In this document: one piece after another, positions 63,386 through 64,000 of the stretch | Numbering within the stretch: position 1 is the stretch's first letter | How the letters are laid out: each line of letters begins with the position of its first letter | NCBI GenBank assembly: GCA_025174535.1 | Contig: JALBUN010000003.1 | Coordinates: 1,324,501 to 1,388,500, forward strand | Direction of reading: 5' to 3' | Source of the DNA: Cantharellus purpuraceus | Lineage: Eukaryota; Basidiomycota; Agaricomycetes; Cantharellales; Hydnaceae | Length of the DNA: 64,000 bases | The notes under the pieces: generated by a model | Seen by the model: only the letters and a program-made list of their open reading frames with translations | What the model was told of the DNA's origin: nothing | Databases searched by the model: none | Made by a program: the position numbers and the translations under genes

Positions 63386-64000
63386 ATGGCCCTTTGCCTT
63401 TGCTGCTGATGAGGTTACCTTGTTGCAATCCTTGGCTTGGTGGCCAGGTTTTCCACAGAACAGGCAGAGGTTGTTGTCCATGCGGCACTGGCGTTCCTGC
63501 TGGGTAACTTTTCCATCCTTCCCCAGCTTGGTGGAGAGGTCCAGAGTGCTCTTGTGAGCTCCAGAGTTATTGCCGGTTCCGGAGTTGTTCTGACCAGAAG
63601 CGGCAGCGTTACCAGTGTTTGACTTCTGGCCTGAGTTGGTGGTGGTCTTCTTATTGGACCCCTTGTTGGACTTTGGGGTCTTGTCCGATGATTTGTCTGA
63701 TTTGTTGTTAGCCGAATTTTTGCAGGAGACCTCAGGTTGACGTTCCCAATAATGGGTGTCGATGGATTGGGTGAGCTTGTGAAGGTTTACCAAAGTATCT
63801 GGCTTACCGACACGTGATATCTCGTCCTTGATGCAGGATGGGAGACCAACGTAAAATTGGCATTGGAGTGCGGCATCGCCACAATGGCTTTCAGGGCTGG
63901 CTGCTGGAAACTCACAATGTATTTTGCAATTTTGTGATTTTCCTTCATCTGAAGTCGATTGAGTTCATTCTTGGCGTCAGCCTTGGGGTTGTAAGGACCG
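63386..64000 (-). pseudogene. Gag of G-A2, running off the window
   Basis: Minus-strand gag with Lys/Ser/Asn-rich linker and zinc knuckle CLFCGKPGHQAKDC. Near 63,790-63,860 the frame is disturbed relative to the expected reading. It is the 5' part of the copy that continues at 61661 and 45550; its own LTR is outside the window. Confidence 0.88.

Overview
The window is nuclear DNA of a filamentous fungus, almost certainly a mushroom-forming basidiomycete (Agaricomycetes). The evidence is dense genes with many ~50 bp GT-AG introns, typical basidiomycete forms of separase, condensin, SNF1, VPS16, RPB10 and histone H3, and chromodomain Gypsy and DIRS-like retroelements. The species cannot be fixed from the sequence.

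Positions 1-30,000 are a gene-rich arm. In order: 5'-truncated separase (+), PI4P 5-kinase MSS4 (+), condensin subunit CND1 (-), RNA polymerase subunit RPB10 (+), histone H3 (-), SNF1/AMPK kinase (-), a second histone H3 (+), a conserved unknown protein (+), a membrane protein (-), a small pseudogene (-), VPS16 (+) and a HAD-family hydrolase (-). Separase, condensin and two H3 genes put several chromosome-segregation and chromatin genes within 21 kb. The H3 genes sit in two 1,482-bp inverted arms, identical wherever compared, that flank SNF1 (15150-16631 and 19396-20877).

Positions 30,500-64,000 are a mobile-element nest with no recognisable host gene. It starts with a DIRS-like tyrosine-recombinase retroelement remnant, cut by a truncated LTR. 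Next is a decayed Gypsy copy ('G-A1', + strand). A 7.7-kb AT-rich element follows (37856-45549), with a DDE transposase and about eight further small genes between two 566-bp direct repeats. A second G-A copy lies on the - strand (45550 to beyond 64000). It is split by a 14-kb chromodomain Gypsy element ('G-B', 47581-61660, TSD GGAGT) and by a 1.43-kb solo LTR (61954-63385). G-B itself contains a solo copy of the 566-bp repeat (TSD TAG) and a solo LTR (TSD CTTTT). Target-site duplications give the order: G-A oldest, then G-B and LTR E, then the insertions inside G-B.

The best candidate for something undescribed is the 7.7-kb AT-rich element: a DDE transposase with a tail-anchored membrane protein, a repeat-containing coiled-coil protein with a possible -1 frameshift, a packed run of very small genes, an intron-containing 92-aa gene and a captured, decayed gene fragment. 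Also notable are the identical H3 arms around SNF1 and an array of Gcn4/AP-1-type sites in the G-B LTR.
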